Shown here: positions 30,948-42,552 of the stretch, piece by piece
Layout: each line of letters starts with the position of its first letter
Position numbering within the stretch: the first letter of the stretch is position 1
NCBI GenBank assembly: GCA_963383645.1
Contig: OY726564.1
Coordinates: 111,515,040 to 111,579,039 of the forward strand
DNA length: 64,000 bases
Direction of reading: 5' to 3'
From: Muscardinus avellanarius
Lineage: Eukaryota; Chordata; Mammalia; Rodentia; Gliridae
The notes under the pieces: generated by a model
What the model was told of the DNA's origin: nothing
The model's input: the letters and a program-made list of their open reading frames with translations, nothing else
Database searches by the model: none
Program-made: the position numbers and the translations under genes

Positions 30948-31160
30948 AAGGTGGCACAGGCCTATAATCCCAGTGCTTGGAAGGCTGAGATAGGAGGACT
31001 GGGGGTTTGAGACTAGCCTTAGCAAATCAGTGAGACCCTCGACAACTTAGCAAGGCCCCGTTTCAAAATGAAAAATAAAAAATAGGGCTGGGGTGTAGTG
31101 GGGAAGCAGAATGTCCCCGGGTTCAATTCTCAGTACTAAAAAAAAATAAAAATAAAAAAA
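30948..31160 (+). mobile_element. B1-dID SINE
   Basis: AGGTGGCACAGGCCTATAATC...GGGCTGGGGTGTAGTGGGGA...TTCAATTCTCAGTACTAAAA with an (AAAT)-type tail. Confidence 0.82.
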
Positions 31161-32263
31161 GAAAGCAAGCTATCAGAGAACGATATTCCCGAAACTTAGC
31201 TCCACTTAGATTGTCATGTAAAAGCAGGTGGCAAATGATGACCAGGGTTAGGGGTGAGAGAGACCTGTAGTGTGTAGCTTTAGAAAACGGGGAGAATACT
31301 GTTTGCGGATTTAGAGTGGGTAGCCTGCAGCGTGCTGGGTCATCTGGTGTCCATTTCCAGCTGGGCGGGGCAGGGTGGGGGCTGAGGAGTATACTCAATC
31401 TTCAACATTTAGGAGCCAGTGAATATGTACTAAATATGGGAAAGCAGGAGGGAAACAGTGTCTGAGGCTGTAGCTATGACTAATCATCTTAAATGAGGGA
31501 AGGTTTTAATCGGTGCATGATTATTTCAAAAGCTTTTTAAATTTGGAAAGTATGATTTTAGGAAGGGGTTCAGTATCCATGTTCCATGTGAAAGATTTAT
31601 ATTTGTTGTCTAAAAATATTAATCAGAAGGATTAATGTCTTTTCTTTGTAATATAAAACTTGAAATCAAAGTATAGGTCTTAGGGAAACACCAGAGCTAC
31701 TCCGGCACTGGTGTGGGCAGAGTGAGTCTGCGTAAGTGAACGGCTGGAGCAAGGGTGAGGCTCGTGCTCTAGTCCTCGTTTGCTCTGGGCACCATTTCTG
31801 GAACTCAGGATGCTCGCTGAGCATGCAGGGCCACCTCTGCCGCTTGTAGGGTCCAGCCTGGCCTGACCGCAGCCATCTTGGACTTAACAGCCATTTTGCC
31901 AGGAAGGCGCCCCAGGCATACATTCCAAACCCCAGAGGATAATCCGAGCCATTAAGGTAGGCAGCTGAACATTTTGTGCTGGCCACTGATGCCCAGACTG
32001 CTTCTTAATTGACATTTGATGTATTAAGAGCATATTTTGGAAAGCCCAGGTCCATTCTGGTTGGCTTAAGTCTACTTTAGCTTAGCATAGAAACCTCCTC
32101 CTTTTGCCTCAGGGTTCAGGGATCCTCCTGTCTTGCTCATTTTTTTCTTTTTGAGATTCACTTTTCTCTTTATGTTTAGTTTGACTTGTCAATTTTTCTC
32201 TTCATTATGCATCAAACTCTGCTTTGAACACAGTGATTAAAATGAGATTCTCGGTCAATAAAG
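31161..32263. other. Intron, no recognised element
   Basis: No SINE. The minus frame 31666-31986 (106 codons) has no recognised domain, and the surrounding sequence could be an eroded LTR; I cannot decide. Confidence 0.4.
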
Positions 32264-32472
32264 CAGTGATTCTCGATCAGCGGTGGTTTTGTCTCTGAGG
32301 GGACGTTTGGTGATGTCTAAGACACTGTTTGTCAAACTGGAGAGGCACTACCGGTGTCTAGTAGGCAGAGGTCAGGTATAGCACCGAGTACTGTATAACT
32401 CACAGGATAACCACTCACAACAAAGAACAGACTGTCCCAGAAGGTCCACAGTGCTGAGTTTGAGAAACCTTG
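32264..32472 (+). mobile_element. MER5A-like hAT-Charlie DNA transposon
   Basis: Starts CAGTGATTCTCGATCAGCGG and ends GTTTGAGAAACCTTG, so the termini are inverted (CAGTGRTTCTC / GAGAAACCTTG). Inside, GGGGACGTTTGGTGATGTCT and ACTACCGGTGTCTAGTAGGC follow the MER5A order. A non-autonomous relic about 209 bases long. Confidence 0.85.
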
Positions 32473-33869
32473 ATTAAAAACAAAAACAAAACAAAACAAA
32501 AAAAACAGGATGAAGGGAAAATGGGCTCATGAGTAATTTTGTGTTGCTGACATGCATTAAGGTCTGGACCACATCCTATATTTATATCACCACATTAAAA
32601 AAAAAAAAACAGTTCCTTATTGAAGCCACTGTATTTTAAGATCTATTTGGTAGGGCAGCTGACCTTACACAGATGGTCCTTTATGTCCCCCAAACCACTG
32701 TAAATTGAAAGATGTCTCCTTTCTATTTTAAAAGTGTTTGCTTTCTATTTATTTTGGATAAAATGGTTACCTCTGATAACCTGACAAGTAGACCATGTGC
32801 CAGTGGCGCCTGTCATCTAGAGAAAGTGGCTGGAAAACACTTAACAAACGAAAGCGGGCAAGTATGGTGACCGGAGATCTCAGGATTGAAAATCCAACTC
32901 CTTTTCCAAAACAGAAGGGAAATCCACTCCATATTCTTCCTAAGTATCTCTCAGTAAGACTTCTCAGCCAAAGCACAGAGGCGGACAAAAGGCAAAGGTC
33001 AAAGCGAGGGAACTTCTTCTCCTAAGCTTGTGGTTTCAGCTAGCCTCAGGGTGACCACCATCAAAAAAGGAAAGCAGAGAAGAACCACCAAAAGCAGAAA
33101 AATAAGACAAGTAGTCTGAAGAACCATGCCTCGGAGAAATCTTTGGACCTGTTTACTCAAAAGGATTAGACTGGAAGCAAAAAGACCACAAGTCTATAAA
33201 AGCAAGGAGGGAATTATTTCCCCAAAGACATGAAAAGACTGATCTTGAAGAAAAGCCTATATTTCACTGCTAACACAATACTCAGGCTTCCAAATCGCCA
33301 CAAACACTAGTTTTGAAGCCCAGAAACTCCCCAGGAAGGTGTGTTCTCTAATGCCATCTTTACACATGGTCGCAAAGGACAGAGGACAATGGTGTATCTC
33401 CTAGAGATTAGAGCCAGGGGACGGCCAGAGAGGTTAACCAAGAAACTTCTCTATGCTACAGCAGAAAGTCTTGGAAACCCCTGTGGCCCACTGACTGTGA
33501 CGTGCATCCTCTGCTCCCCTGTTCTGAATGACAGCTGCCATCGCAATCATACCTCTGTACATGGATATGAGGTAGCAAATGACTTGCCACCGGACTATGA
33601 GGAATTATCCCTACCCGCAAGACAGGAAAGGGCGTTATCCAGAGCCCTCTGACTTTGATCAGAGGGAGCAATCGAATGGAAGCTTGGAATGTCTCCCCTG
33701 GGAGACAAGGAGCCTCTATGTGTGGGAATACAGGTGATCGCAAATATTGCACGACCAGTTGAATAGAATATGACAGACTACTAAATGTTCTTTAAAAATG
33801 TTCTCCCTCCACACATCAAAGACTTCTCACAGGGCACTTGGTGACTGAGCTACAAACCCCATTCCCTAC
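32473..33869. other. Intron, no recognised element
   Basis: Contains an A/C-rich stretch at 32477-32510 and chance frames (for example 33341-33652) without domain similarity. Confidence 0.45.
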
Positions 33870-34290
33870 TCCCCTTGCTGCTAAGTGTGGCACAGACATT
33901 TCTCTCGATGGAACCTGAATAGAAAGGACAGATGAAACTTCCTCACTATTTGCTTAAAAGGAAATTGCTTGTCTTATATATCTCCTTGGGACTCTCTTCC
34001 TCCCCTTCCTCTTCCTCTGGATGTAATATGGGTAAGGCATGTACCTAGCTTTATCCATGTCCACGAGAACAATATCCCAGAAGATGGTGGACCAAATTAT
34101 ATGCAGAATCGAGTCCCTGCGTGATCTCACAGAGCTAAGCTGCCTGCCTTTGGGGAAAAATCCTCTTCTATTTGGTCTGGGATCTGTGAGAGAAATACAC
34201 TATCATTTAAACCATTGTATTTTTAATGGTATTTTTTATGTACTCTTTGTTTTTGTGTTGAAAATAAAAATTATTCCTTAAGATTTCAAA
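33870..34290 (+). mobile_element. Unnamed ancient mammalian repeat, 3' end
   Basis: GATGGAACCTGAATAGAAAGG, AGCTTTATCCATGTCCACGAG, CCCAGAAGATGGTGGACCAAA, GAGAGAAATACACTATCATTT, AACCATTGTATTTTTAATGG resemble a common ancient interspersed repeat I cannot name. The end is AATAAAA-like. Confidence 0.4.
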
Positions 34291-34367
34291 TGCCACCAAC
34301 AAATGGTTTTGCTCTAAATTTACCCGCTTTGCCCAAACTAAATTCCTTAGTCAAAGGAGAAAAGGAA

Positions 34368-34633
34368 AGCCAGGCATGGCGGCACACGTTTGTAATCTCA
34401 GTACTTGGGAGGCTGAGACAGGAGGATTTCAGTTTTGAGGGCAGCCTCAGCAACTAGTGAGACTCATCAACCTAGCGAGACCCTGTTTCCAAATAAAAAC
34501 AAAAGAGAGCTTGGGGTATACCTGGAAGGCAGAATGCCCCTGGACTCAATTCCCATTACCACACACAAAAATAAATAAGTAAATAAGTAAGTAATTAAGT
34601 AAATAAATAAATAAATAAATGAAAGAAAGAAAG
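34368..34633 (+). mobile_element. B1-dID SINE with (AAAT/AAGT)n tail
   Basis: AGCCAGGCATGGCGGCACACG...GAGCTTGGGGTATACCTGGA...TCAATTCCCATTACCACACA, then about 70 bases of AAAT/AAGT repeats from 34567. Confidence 0.85.
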
Positions 34634-34640
34634 TTTGCCT

Positions 34641-35645
34641 ATGGAGTTATGATTGTACTTTCAGTAAAATAGCATAGTCCAGCCTTTTCTCAACATGCAT
34701 AAACCAAATATGAAATACATTTGTTTATGCTTCAGCTCGATTTCCTGACTGGTGATACTGTTGTGATGATATCAACGGATGCTCACACTCATCAAACTGT
34801 CAGCACTTTGATGAACAGAAGTCTTCTGTCTCATGCTGAAAAGCAATGCCAATAACGTGTACAGATAAGAAGGGCCCTCAGAACTTTATTGGGCAGTGAC
34901 ATCCCCTACAAAAGTCTCCTGATAATCTCTCCCAACGATCAGCTCACACACAGCCACTGCTCAGAGTAAAATGGGGCTTGGCGAAGGCACTGAACACCAC
35001 TCAGGTGGTTCTACATCGTAGAGTTGGAAGAACGGAGGACCTGCCGTCTCACAGCAGTCACGAGCCGAGGACGTTTCAGTTCTGTGATCATCTTTTGACA
35101 GTGAGTTCATTTTTAATGGCCTAAATTCAGTTTGTGGACATTGTGGCTCTTGGTTTCCCTGGCTCAGCTGTCCTTCAGCCAGTGACATTTTTCAACTATC
35201 TTTGAATATGAAGTCTTCAAATAATATGGATAAGTGTGTCCATGATCTTCCATTACAGACAGTGCAAAATAGAGCCCAATTTCACTACATATTAGGAGTC
35301 TCCTACTGTACAAATATGAAAAACATGGAATTTTGAGCAAGAGCTCCTGGTTTGGGTAAGTAAGCGGGATGATAATCTCAACTTCACCAGGTAGTTATAA
35401 GGTTTAAGGCGCACACACATACTATAGCTTACGTGTCAAGAACAGTGGCTCTGTAGTAAGACAGCCCCAGTTGGGATTCTGATAAGCCAAGTTCTTAACC
35501 AATGTGTTAAGCCCCATTAACAGTAACAGGATTACTGTTATAATAATAATACAATATTAATAGCAACAGGATTATTCAAATTAAAGTTAAGTCATACATT
35601 ATGCTAAGTGAAAAGGACAGATATCATATTTTGCTCTTTTTCTTT
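34641..35645. other. Intron with a possible MIR piece
   Basis: GTAAGCGGGATGATAATCTC to CAGGTAGTTATAAGGTTTAA (35360-35406) resembles MIR on the minus strand; too short to be sure. Otherwise unassigned. Confidence 0.45.
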
Positions 35646-35850
35646 GGAGGAAGGGTGCTCAGGGTTGAGCTGAGGGGCATTCTATGTCTGAGCTATACCC
35701 CCAGCTCTTTTTACTTTTAATTTCAAAACAGGGTCTTGCTAAATTACTGAGGGTCTCACTAAATTGTTGAAATTGGCATGGAACCTGCACTGCTTCCACC
35801 TCAGCTTCCCAGGTACTGGATTGCAGGTGTGAGCCACCACGCCCAGCTAC
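35646..35850 (-). mobile_element. B1-dID SINE
   Basis: AGGGTTGAGCTGAGGGGCAT (ID end), TTTCAAAACAGGGTCTTGCT, GCTTCCCAGGTACTGG, CCACCACGCCCAGCT. Confidence 0.8.
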
Positions 35851-36267
35851 CAAGTATGTTTCAGGTCCTCAGGAGACAACAGGCATTTACGATATATTCA
35901 TTAGCTGTTTTTTAAAGTGCATTTGGGAGCTACTCACAAACTGTGCTGCATGGTTACATATTTATTAATGGCAGCTGTCATATTTTTACCACCTAATATA
36001 TGTATCATCAGTAAACCTGATAGAATAATCATAGGACGCAGGTATGTGCACTAGACGTAGACCAACATTTCACTAATTCAGAACAAATGAGTGGTTCAAA
36101 CTCAACGATGATTCTAAAGAGGCTTTCAAATTGGATTGAGAAAAATTTTCTGGCACTCATTTTTTCTTTTTCTTTCTGACACTGGAACTTGAACCCACGG
36201 CCTCACACATGCTAGGCCACTGACCTACAAATAACCCCAGCCTTCTTTACTTATTTATTTATTTATC

Positions 36268-36337
36268 CATATATATATATACACATATTTATATATATAT
36301 ACATATATATACATGTATATATATATGTGTATATATA

Positions 36338-36392
<55 letters not shown>

Positions 36393-36409
36393 GTATATAT
36401 ATATATATT
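36268..36409. repeat. Compound AT/GT-rich microsatellite
   Basis: Mixed (TA)n, (TATG), TGTGTGTGTA and ACACACACACG units, about 140 bases. It is probably the tail of the nested SINE. Confidence 0.9.
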
Positions 36410-36615
36410 TGTGGCACTGGGAATGGAACCCAGGGGCATTCTACCTTTGAGCGACACCCCTAGACCTAATTTTTTATTCTTTTTATTTTTGAAACAGGGT
36501 CTCACTGAGTTGCGAAGGGCCTCACTAAGTAGCTGAGGCTGTCCGTGAACCATGATCCACCAGTCTCCACCTCCCGAATACTGGGATGACAAGTGCACAC
36601 CACCACACCCGGCTT
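36410..36615 (-). mobile_element. B1-dID SINE nested in an older SINE
   Basis: TGTGGCACTGGGAATGGAAC, GAAACAGGGTCTCACTGAGT, CCACCAGTCTCCACCTCCCG, CCACCACACCCGGCTT. Confidence 0.85.
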
Positions 36616-36740
36616 CATCCATTTATTTATTTTTGAGACACAGTCTCACTCAATTCCCCAGGCTGTCCTTGAACTTGAGATCCTCCTGCCTCAGTCTACA
36701 AAGTAGCTGGGATTAAAGACTTATACCATCATGCTCAGCT

Positions 36741-36927
36741 ACTGGTACTGATTTTTACAAACAATAAATAGATTATTCTTTTGCTCCTAATTTTATTATA
36801 TTATTCTGTAAACTTTTTTAGTAGCATAGATGAAGTCCACCAAGTACTTAAACAAATGTGCTAATTATAAGATGATTCTTTTCTGTTCATTAAAAGCCTA
36901 AAGTAGTTGTCTAAGACATACCATAAA

Positions 36928-36966
<39 letters not shown>

Positions 36967-37022
36967 CATACAATGTGGCCGACAGTCTGTATGAAATAAA
37001 TTTAGAGGCTTAGATGCCACAT
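36741..37022. other. Intron with (CA)n
   Basis: A (CA)n run of about 17 units lies at 36929-36963. Nothing else recognised. Confidence 0.7.
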
Positions 37023-37125
37023 TTTCTTGTCCCCTTGTTTTATGTATGAAGAAATGAAGTGTTAGAAAGGTTAGATGATTTGACTAGACCTCAGAGTAAA
37101 CCAATAGCAAAAACAGAACGAAAGC
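37023..37125 (+). mobile_element. Possible MIR fragment
   Basis: CTTGTTTTATGTATGAAGAAATGA, AGAAAGGTTAGATGATTTGAC, CTCAGAGTAA fit the MIR core order (TTTTACAGATGAGGAAACTGA ... GTTAAGTAACTTGCC). Diverged. Confidence 0.45.
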
Positions 37126-37149
37126 CCCTCAGAGCGCCCTCCTGCGCGT

Positions 37150-37473
37150 TACCCTAAATGTACTCGCCTCAGCCATTTTTCACGGTACTTCGTTTGCATC
37201 CTGTACACCCAACCTAAAATTTCCTATTCTCTGTTCAGTTGCCATCTTCAGAAAACCCTTCCTGGTTCTTCTGGAATAAAACTGGCGCCCTGACTTTGGG
37301 CTTCCAAATCTCCCCTTTAAAGCCCAGGTCCAATCAAACTGACGTCTAACTATGCTTGTCTGCCTCCTCTATTAGACTCATGACACTTCAGGGTACTGAA
37401 TGTGTTACCTCTGTATCGCCCGCCAACCCAGCACCTGGAAATAGGAGACACTCTCAAAATGTCTGTTGAGTAA
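37150..37473 (+). mobile_element. L2 3' end
   Basis: GTTCAGTTGCCATCTTCAGA, AAACCCTTCCTGGTTCTTCT, GTTACCTCTGTATCGCCCGC, CAACCCAGCACCTGGAAATAG and AAAATGTCTGTTGAGTAAGTG follow the L2 3' consensus (GTATCCCCAGCACCTAG ... AATATTTGTTGAATGAATG). Confidence 0.7.
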
Positions 37474-37486
37474 GTGACTAACCAGG

Positions 37487-37564
37487 CTGGGATGCAGCTC
37501 AGTGGCGAAGCTTTGCCTTGCAAGCCCAACACCTTGGGTTTGATCGCCAGTACCAAAGAAAAAG
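37487..37564 (+). mobile_element. ID SINE (monomer)
   Basis: GGCTGGGATGCAGCTCAGTG, GGCGAAGCTTTGCCTTGCAAG, GGGTTTGATCGCCAGTACC, short A-rich tail. It retains a tRNA-like B-box. This is a SINE, not a tRNA gene. Confidence 0.82.
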
Positions 37565-38160
37565 GGCCAACTGAATAAGTGAACTAACCAACCATCACAG
37601 ACTCCTCCAAAGGGAGGCAGGGAGGACGGACCGAGGACACGGGGGAGTCAGCCCTAGAATGAACGCAGAACCTACCTTTATTACAAGCAGGGACAAAGCA
37701 GAAGAGGATGAAGGTGGAGAGAGCGTGTCAGTGCTCTCAGCAATGAGAGCTGAATGGGCTGATGTTTAGCTCTTATTTTGCTCACAAAAAGAGGGCAAAG
37801 AACGCATTGGATTTTATTGCTCAGGTCTCTACCAAATGATCGCATATTTCTTAGGGTACATTAAGTTCAAATTAATCACCGGCTACCTGGAACATGATGT
37901 GTTTTTTTCAGTCATCTTTCTTCCTGGCATTTTGAACCATCTCATGAGAAATAAGTAGTGGGAAATTGCGTCAACAAACTCAAGGTGCGATTTAATATAT
38001 GCACAGCTCTGTGATGACAGACTTTTTCTGATATAAAACCCTAATTCATAAAATGCTTTATTTCTGACACTAAAATTCCATACATTTTTTAAAATATCGG
38101 ATGCTAGCGAGAACCCCCGTATTTGTGTTGGTTACATTTACTATATAGCATCTTTAAATT
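37565..38160. other. Intron, no recognised element
   Basis: No exon or named repeat. Confidence 0.5.
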
Positions 38161-38171
38161 AACCTGTCCTC

Positions 38172-38361
38172 GCCGGGCCGTGGTGGTGCACGCTTGTAAT
38201 CCCTGCGCTTGGGAGGAAGAGAGACAGGAAGATCATGCAGGTTCGAAGCCAGCTGTGCACGCTGGCTTAGGAGACCCTGTTTCCAAATAAAAATATAAAA
38301 ATAGGTCTGGGAGTGTAGCCCGGAGGTAGAAGGGCTTCCAGGAACCCCAGTACCACCAAAA

Positions 38362-38400
<39 letters not shown>

Positions 38401-38411
38401 ATATATAAATA
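38172..38411 (+). mobile_element. Young B1-dID SINE, GGAACCCC-type, with target duplication
   Basis: GCCGGGCCGTGGTGGTGCACG, GTGCACGCTGGCTTAGGAGAC, GGTCTGGGAGTGTAGCCCGG, GGGCTTCCAGGAACCCCAG, then (AAAT)n 38358-38405. AACCTGTCCTC is duplicated (38161-38171 and 38412-38422). Confidence 0.92.
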
Positions 38412-38422
38412 AACCTGTCCTC

Positions 38423-39060
38423 AAACTGAAGATACACCAGAGCAAAGTTAAACACAAACAATTTAAACAGCAAAGAATGTTGGGAAAGAAAACCAAATTA
38501 AAGGAATACCAACTTCACATTTTTCAAAGTGCCGCACAGGGTTTCTGGCGGGGCAGCGGTGCTTTACTGCCACCTGCAGGACTGCAGGCATTCCTTCAGG
38601 AAGCCTCGGAACTGCAGAAACCCTCCCAAACCAAGGGGACGTGGAGGGTTTCCATTTTTTCCCAGGTTTGTAGACTTCTAACCTGTAGACCTTCTAACCA
38701 CTTCAGTCCATCTTCAAGCACAGGACCAAGAACTGTGAGCTCAACACGGTGCACCCAGCACTAAGGAGAACTGACCACCATTTTCCAGTCTCTCAGGGAG
38801 CTGCTCTTCACTGAGAGGGGAGTAGAGATGCTAAAACACCATCTACTCCTTCTTGCCCATGCCGGCACATGGGCAAAGGATGGGGGAACTTTCCTTTGGA
38901 AGGTCAAAGGAACATATCAGCCTACTGCTAAAAATAACTGGCTTTTTAATCTCTCAAACAGGTCATAATTCTGAACAAAAAAAATTTTTTTTCATTCTCT
39001 ATTAAGCCTACTTTATCCATTTCTTCTCCCCCATTTGAAGACACTAACAGTGGATGAATT
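38423..39060. other. Intron, no recognised element
   Basis: No named repeat or exon. Confidence 0.45.
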
Positions 39061-39372
39061 ATGCCTTTTTGCTACAGTTTGGCTCTTGAATGGCTCACAA
39101 GAGCATGTGCTAAAGGCTTGGTCCCCAGAGCGGCACTGTTGGGAGGTTGCAGCACCTTTAAAAGGTGGGGCAGAGTGGGGGTCTTGAGGTCACTGGGCGT
39201 GTCCCGGAAAGGAACGTGGGCCTGGGCCCTTCCTCTTTCTTTCCTTTGTTCCCTGGCCACATGCTTCTGCCATGACTTCCTGTCTCACCACAGGACCAAA
39301 AACGCTGGGGCCAAACTGTCACGGACTGAGACCTCCGACACACAGAGCCGAAATGAACCTTTCTCTTCATAA
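39061..39372 (+). mobile_element. MaLR-like LTR relic
   Basis: AAAGGCTTGGTCCCCAGAGC, AGCACCTTTAAAAGGTGGGG, TTGAGGTCACTGGGCGTGTC, TTCTTTCCTTTGTTCCCTGG, GGACCAAAAACGCTGGGGCC, ACGGACTGAGACCTCCGAC. Shares order and wording with copies at 44415 and 59764. Confidence 0.6.
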
Positions 39373-39796
39373 TGGATGATATTCACTTATATACTCACAG
39401 ACTAAAGCATGAGAAAAACTTTATACCTAATTTTTATTACGCTTCCTCTGGGAAAAAGAGGGAAGACTATTTATTACTTGTCTCTAACCACAGTCAAGAA
39501 GCAAAGAAGCTATTCTCATAAAGTTTTCTGCCCGATATGAAATGGCTGCGGTCAACTCTGATCATCTCCCATCTACAAAATGCACTGCGCTCTGACTACG
39601 AAATAGTTCATGTAATAAATGATTTGGTGGACGAAGACATGGCCTGCCTTCTGGACACGAAACAGTGTGAAGACACTGCCTGCTAGAGCGAATCATTCTT
39701 CCACCTTGATGGCTTTCCAGCTGCATCATAGACTATATGTCTCATTCAGAAAGTAGGTATCTTTAAACCAAACTGAGCAGCAGAGACATCCATCCC
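39371..39796. other. Intron, no recognised element
   Basis: Nothing recognised. Confidence 0.45.
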
Positions 39797-39838
39797 TCAT
39801 TCATTCATTCATTCATTCATTCATTCATTCATTCATTT
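39797..39838 (+). repeat. (CATT)n microsatellite
   Basis: About 10 CATT units leading into a SINE tail. Confidence 0.92.
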
Positions 39839-40126
39839 ATTGGTGGCACTGGGGATGGAACCCTGAGGCTTTCTACCTCCGGAATATACTCCCAGACCTA
39901 TTTTCTTTTCTTTTCTTTTTTTTTGGTGGTACTGGGGGTGGAACCCAGAGGCTTTCTACTTCCGGGCTATACTCCCAGACCCATTTTATATTTTATTTGG
40001 AAACAGGGTCTCACTAAGTTGCTGAGAGCCTCACTAAGTAGCTGAGGCTGGCTTCGAACCTGTGCGACCCTCCTGTCTCAGCCGCCCAAGTACTGGGATT
40101 ATAAGCATATGCCACCACACCCAGCT
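39839..40126 (-). mobile_element. B1-dID SINE inserted next to the ID end of another
   Basis: An ID end (GGTGGCACTGGGGATGGAAC ... ATACTCCCAGACC) at 39840-39899 is followed by a complete copy: GGTGGTACTGGGGGTGGAAC (39926), GAAACAGGGTCTCACTAAGT, CCACCACACCCAGCTT (40126). The outer copy's B1 half is not seen beyond it. Confidence 0.83.
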
Positions 40127-41266
40127 TGTGTTATCTTTTAAAAAATATAAATCCAGTGTTTGCCAGTACTGAGACAAAATATCTTAGGAAATCTTGGGCC
40201 TTAGTCTCTTGAATTATTAACTGGGTAGGGGCCTATCCCAGCATTTAACAGAGACTAAATGTTCAAGAATGTTAGTTCACAGGCCCCTCATCACAAGAGA
40301 TATTTCCAGTATAGAGGAACCCAAAGTCCCTCTACAGCTTTACTAAAAATTAGGTTAGGTTCAGAGGTCCTTTCTGCTCAGTGGCCAAAGGCTGTCCTCT
40401 GCCCAGGTATGTCCGGGTGAACACTGCCAAAAATAATTAAAAATAATACAAAGAAGTCAACATATTAACCAAGAAGACAACGAGCCAGCACCTACACTAT
40501 TGAGCTGACACAGAGTAGAGCACTGACATTCCAAGGGGCAGTCCTGGGTCACCCAAGGGACAGACGAAGCCTGTGCTGACAGCACCAGGCCATGGATTTG
40601 CAGATCAACAGTGAAAGACATTTGGGGAAAGATATACTATCTGCATTAAAAAGAAAATGAGACACAACAGGAAAAATCAAAAGCTTGTTAGACTTTCTTG
40701 AACTTATTTACAATTTAATGTTATTTTTAGTCTGAACTATGTAATGCTTTCCCTACGTAGGCACTCTTAAGTCTCATCCCAGTCCTGTTGAGAAAGCATG
40801 TTGGAAGTATTTGGTTTTGATTTATTTTAATGACAAGAAAAAAATTCATGGTCAAGATTCATTGGAAGATATGTGCAAATACGTTTATGTTATGTTATTA
40901 AACTATGTTAGATATATTTCCTAAGTTAATAACTTTGGCATAAGAATTGTCCTTCTATAAAGACAAAATGATTTAATAAATAAAGTACATCTAAGGAACT
41001 TCACACAAAGCAAATGTTTAAGAGTAACAATCAGCGACCTACCTCTGGAATTGCAAAGGACCTGTATTATGTTTTGCCTTTGTTTAGAATCAAGGTGTGT
41101 TAATGATGAATAATCAAGGCTGTCCTCCAACACTATCAGGAGGCCCTCCCACTACTGATGGGTGTAGGGCTATCCCACCCATGAACAGGCCCACTCTCCT
41201 CTGATCTTGGCAGAATGACCGGGACGAGGAACACGTGGCGTTACCTTGTGAGTGCCGACAGCAATC
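40127..41266. other. Intron, no recognised element
   Basis: 1.1 kb without SINE or exon. No frame with recognisable domains. Confidence 0.5.
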
Positions 41267-41446
41267 ATAATAATGACAGCTAACATTTATTAGACAATAA
41301 AAATTTAGACACTATCTTAAGAACTTTTATGTGCCATCTTAATTATTTCCATAATGACATAGATTAATTTTTCTTAATATCTCAAAACTCAGGCTCTGAG
41401 CACTTAATTTGCCCCAGGTTAGATAGCAGGGCTGAAATCAGAACCA
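41267..41446 (+). mobile_element. MIR element
   Basis: AATAATGACAGCTAACATTT, ATTAGACAATAAAAATTTAG, ACTATCTTAAGAACTTTTAT, TTTGCCCCAGGTTAGATAGCA, GGGCTGAAATCAGAACC: the full MIR order, diverged. Confidence 0.75.
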
Positions 41447-42180
41447 AATATATCAGATTCTAATGTCTGTGACTTGAACCATTCGGTTTTCCTGGGGAAG
41501 GCTGAGCCTGTGTCTTCTTATAAACAAGGCAGCTATTGCCTTTGATGACAAAATGTCTTCCTCAACTGCGTTATTTTCGCCAACTCTGTAGCTTGCTGTT
41601 ACCACACTGTTAAAACTGTATTGATATGTTGATATAAAATCCAACAAGGTAATTATAATTGAATTCTAAAGTGTCTTATAAATTTCCAGCTATCAAGAAA
41701 AGAATTGCAAAGTGAAATGTGGCAGTTTCATTTTTAGTCAGTGTATTATGGAAGCTTTTAAATAATTCAATTATATGTTTAGGTACCTCCAGGGATATTA
41801 TTATGGTGAGAAATATATTAAGGGGAAAAAAGCTGGCTTTATTTTGACAGAAAACAGATTTTAACTTTCTGTCTTATTCAACTTTCTGTGTTTCTGCCCA
41901 ACTCTCTGTCTTCCATTCATAAAAATGAAAGTATCTTTCAGGTTACTGGAAGAAGAGCTAGGGCAGCGAGAGTGAAGAGAGTGTAAAAATAACAAAGGAA
42001 TCCAGACAGGCAACAATTAAGAGGAGGAGGAGAGAGAAAGAGGACCAGACTTTCTCAGACAAGTCTTCTTTTTCTATGTATAAAATCCCAGAATGAGTCA
42101 AAGGCTGCAAATTGATTTATTCTAGTTCCGAGGGCAAAGAGGTAAAATGGTTTGATAATTTAAGATTAAAGCGGTCTTAC
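41447..42180. other. Intron just downstream of the TBC exon
   Basis: Starts in gene sense with GTAAGACCGC at 42180. Sequence near the exon is clean of repeats. Nothing else recognised. Confidence 0.55.
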
Positions 42181-42222
42181 CTTTAGGAGAGCCAAGGCTA
42201 CATGAAAGATTATGTTCAAACC
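42181..42222 (-). CDS. RABGAP1L: RABGAP1L TBC-domain exon (42 nt)
   Basis: RABGAP1L is a TBC-family GTPase-activating protein for endosomal Rabs (RAB22A is a reported target; it partners ankyrin-B in integrin recycling). In minus sense the exon is GGT TTG AAC ... CTA AAG and encodes GLNIIFHVALALLK. It is preceded by TATTTTTTATTTCAG and followed by GTAAGACCGC, ideal acceptor and donor. I recognise the peptide as the helix near the C-terminal end of the TBC domain, just before TSKEDLL in the full-length protein. The paralogue RABGAP1 differs here (from memory GISVIFNVALGLLK), which favours RABGAP1L. The exon is phase 0 at both ends, so skipping it would drop 14 residues without a frameshift. 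Flanking exons are not in the window. Too short to appear as an open frame of its own. Confidence 0.9.
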
Positions 42223-42349
42223 CTGAAATAAAAAATAGTGAAAATCATAACTACTCTATGAAATATGCTCCCCAAGACTTCTATATATTTTTGATAAAAT
42301 TCCTAATTGTGTTCATCTTCACATGATACTAATGAAACCATGAGATTCT

Positions 42350-42535
42350 TTTTTTTTTTTTTTTTTTGCAGAACTGAGGATGGAGCCAGGGGCTTCTATC
42401 TCCAAGCTATACCCCAGCCTTATATATATATATATATATTAATTCTTTACTTTGAAACAGGGTTTCACAGGTTGGGGAGGGCCTCACTGAGTAGCTGAGG
42501 CTGGCAATGAACCTGTGACCTTCTTATCTCTTGCA
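42350..42535 (-). mobile_element. B1-dID SINE close to the TBC exon
   Basis: T run of about 20, GCAGAACTGAGGATGGAGCC, (TA)n, GAAACAGGGTTTCACAGGTT, AGTAGCTGAGGCTGGCAATG. Lies 128 bases upstream (gene sense) of the 42-nt exon, in sense orientation. B1 start eroded. Confidence 0.8.
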
Positions 42536-42552
42536 GGCCAAGAGAGAAAAGA

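Larger units (their letters stand above)
36177..36740 (-). mobile_element. Old B1-ID SINE split by a nested SINE and AT repeats
   Basis: The ID part (GACACTGGAACTTGAACCCA, CACATGCTAGGCCACTGACC) is at 36177-36245. The B1 part (GAGACACAGTCTCACTCAAT, CCTCCTGCCTCAGTCTACAA, ATCATGCTCAGCT) resumes at 36616-36740. TTTATTTATTTAT-like sequence occurs at both junctions. Confidence 0.72.

Noticed and set aside
33341..33652. Plus-strand 103-codon frame with cysteines
   Set aside because: No domain or splice signals, opposite strand frame of similar length, no repeat-independent support.
37487..37564. tRNA-like sequence with A and B boxes
   Set aside because: It matches the ID SINE consensus with an A-rich tail and lacks a cloverleaf.
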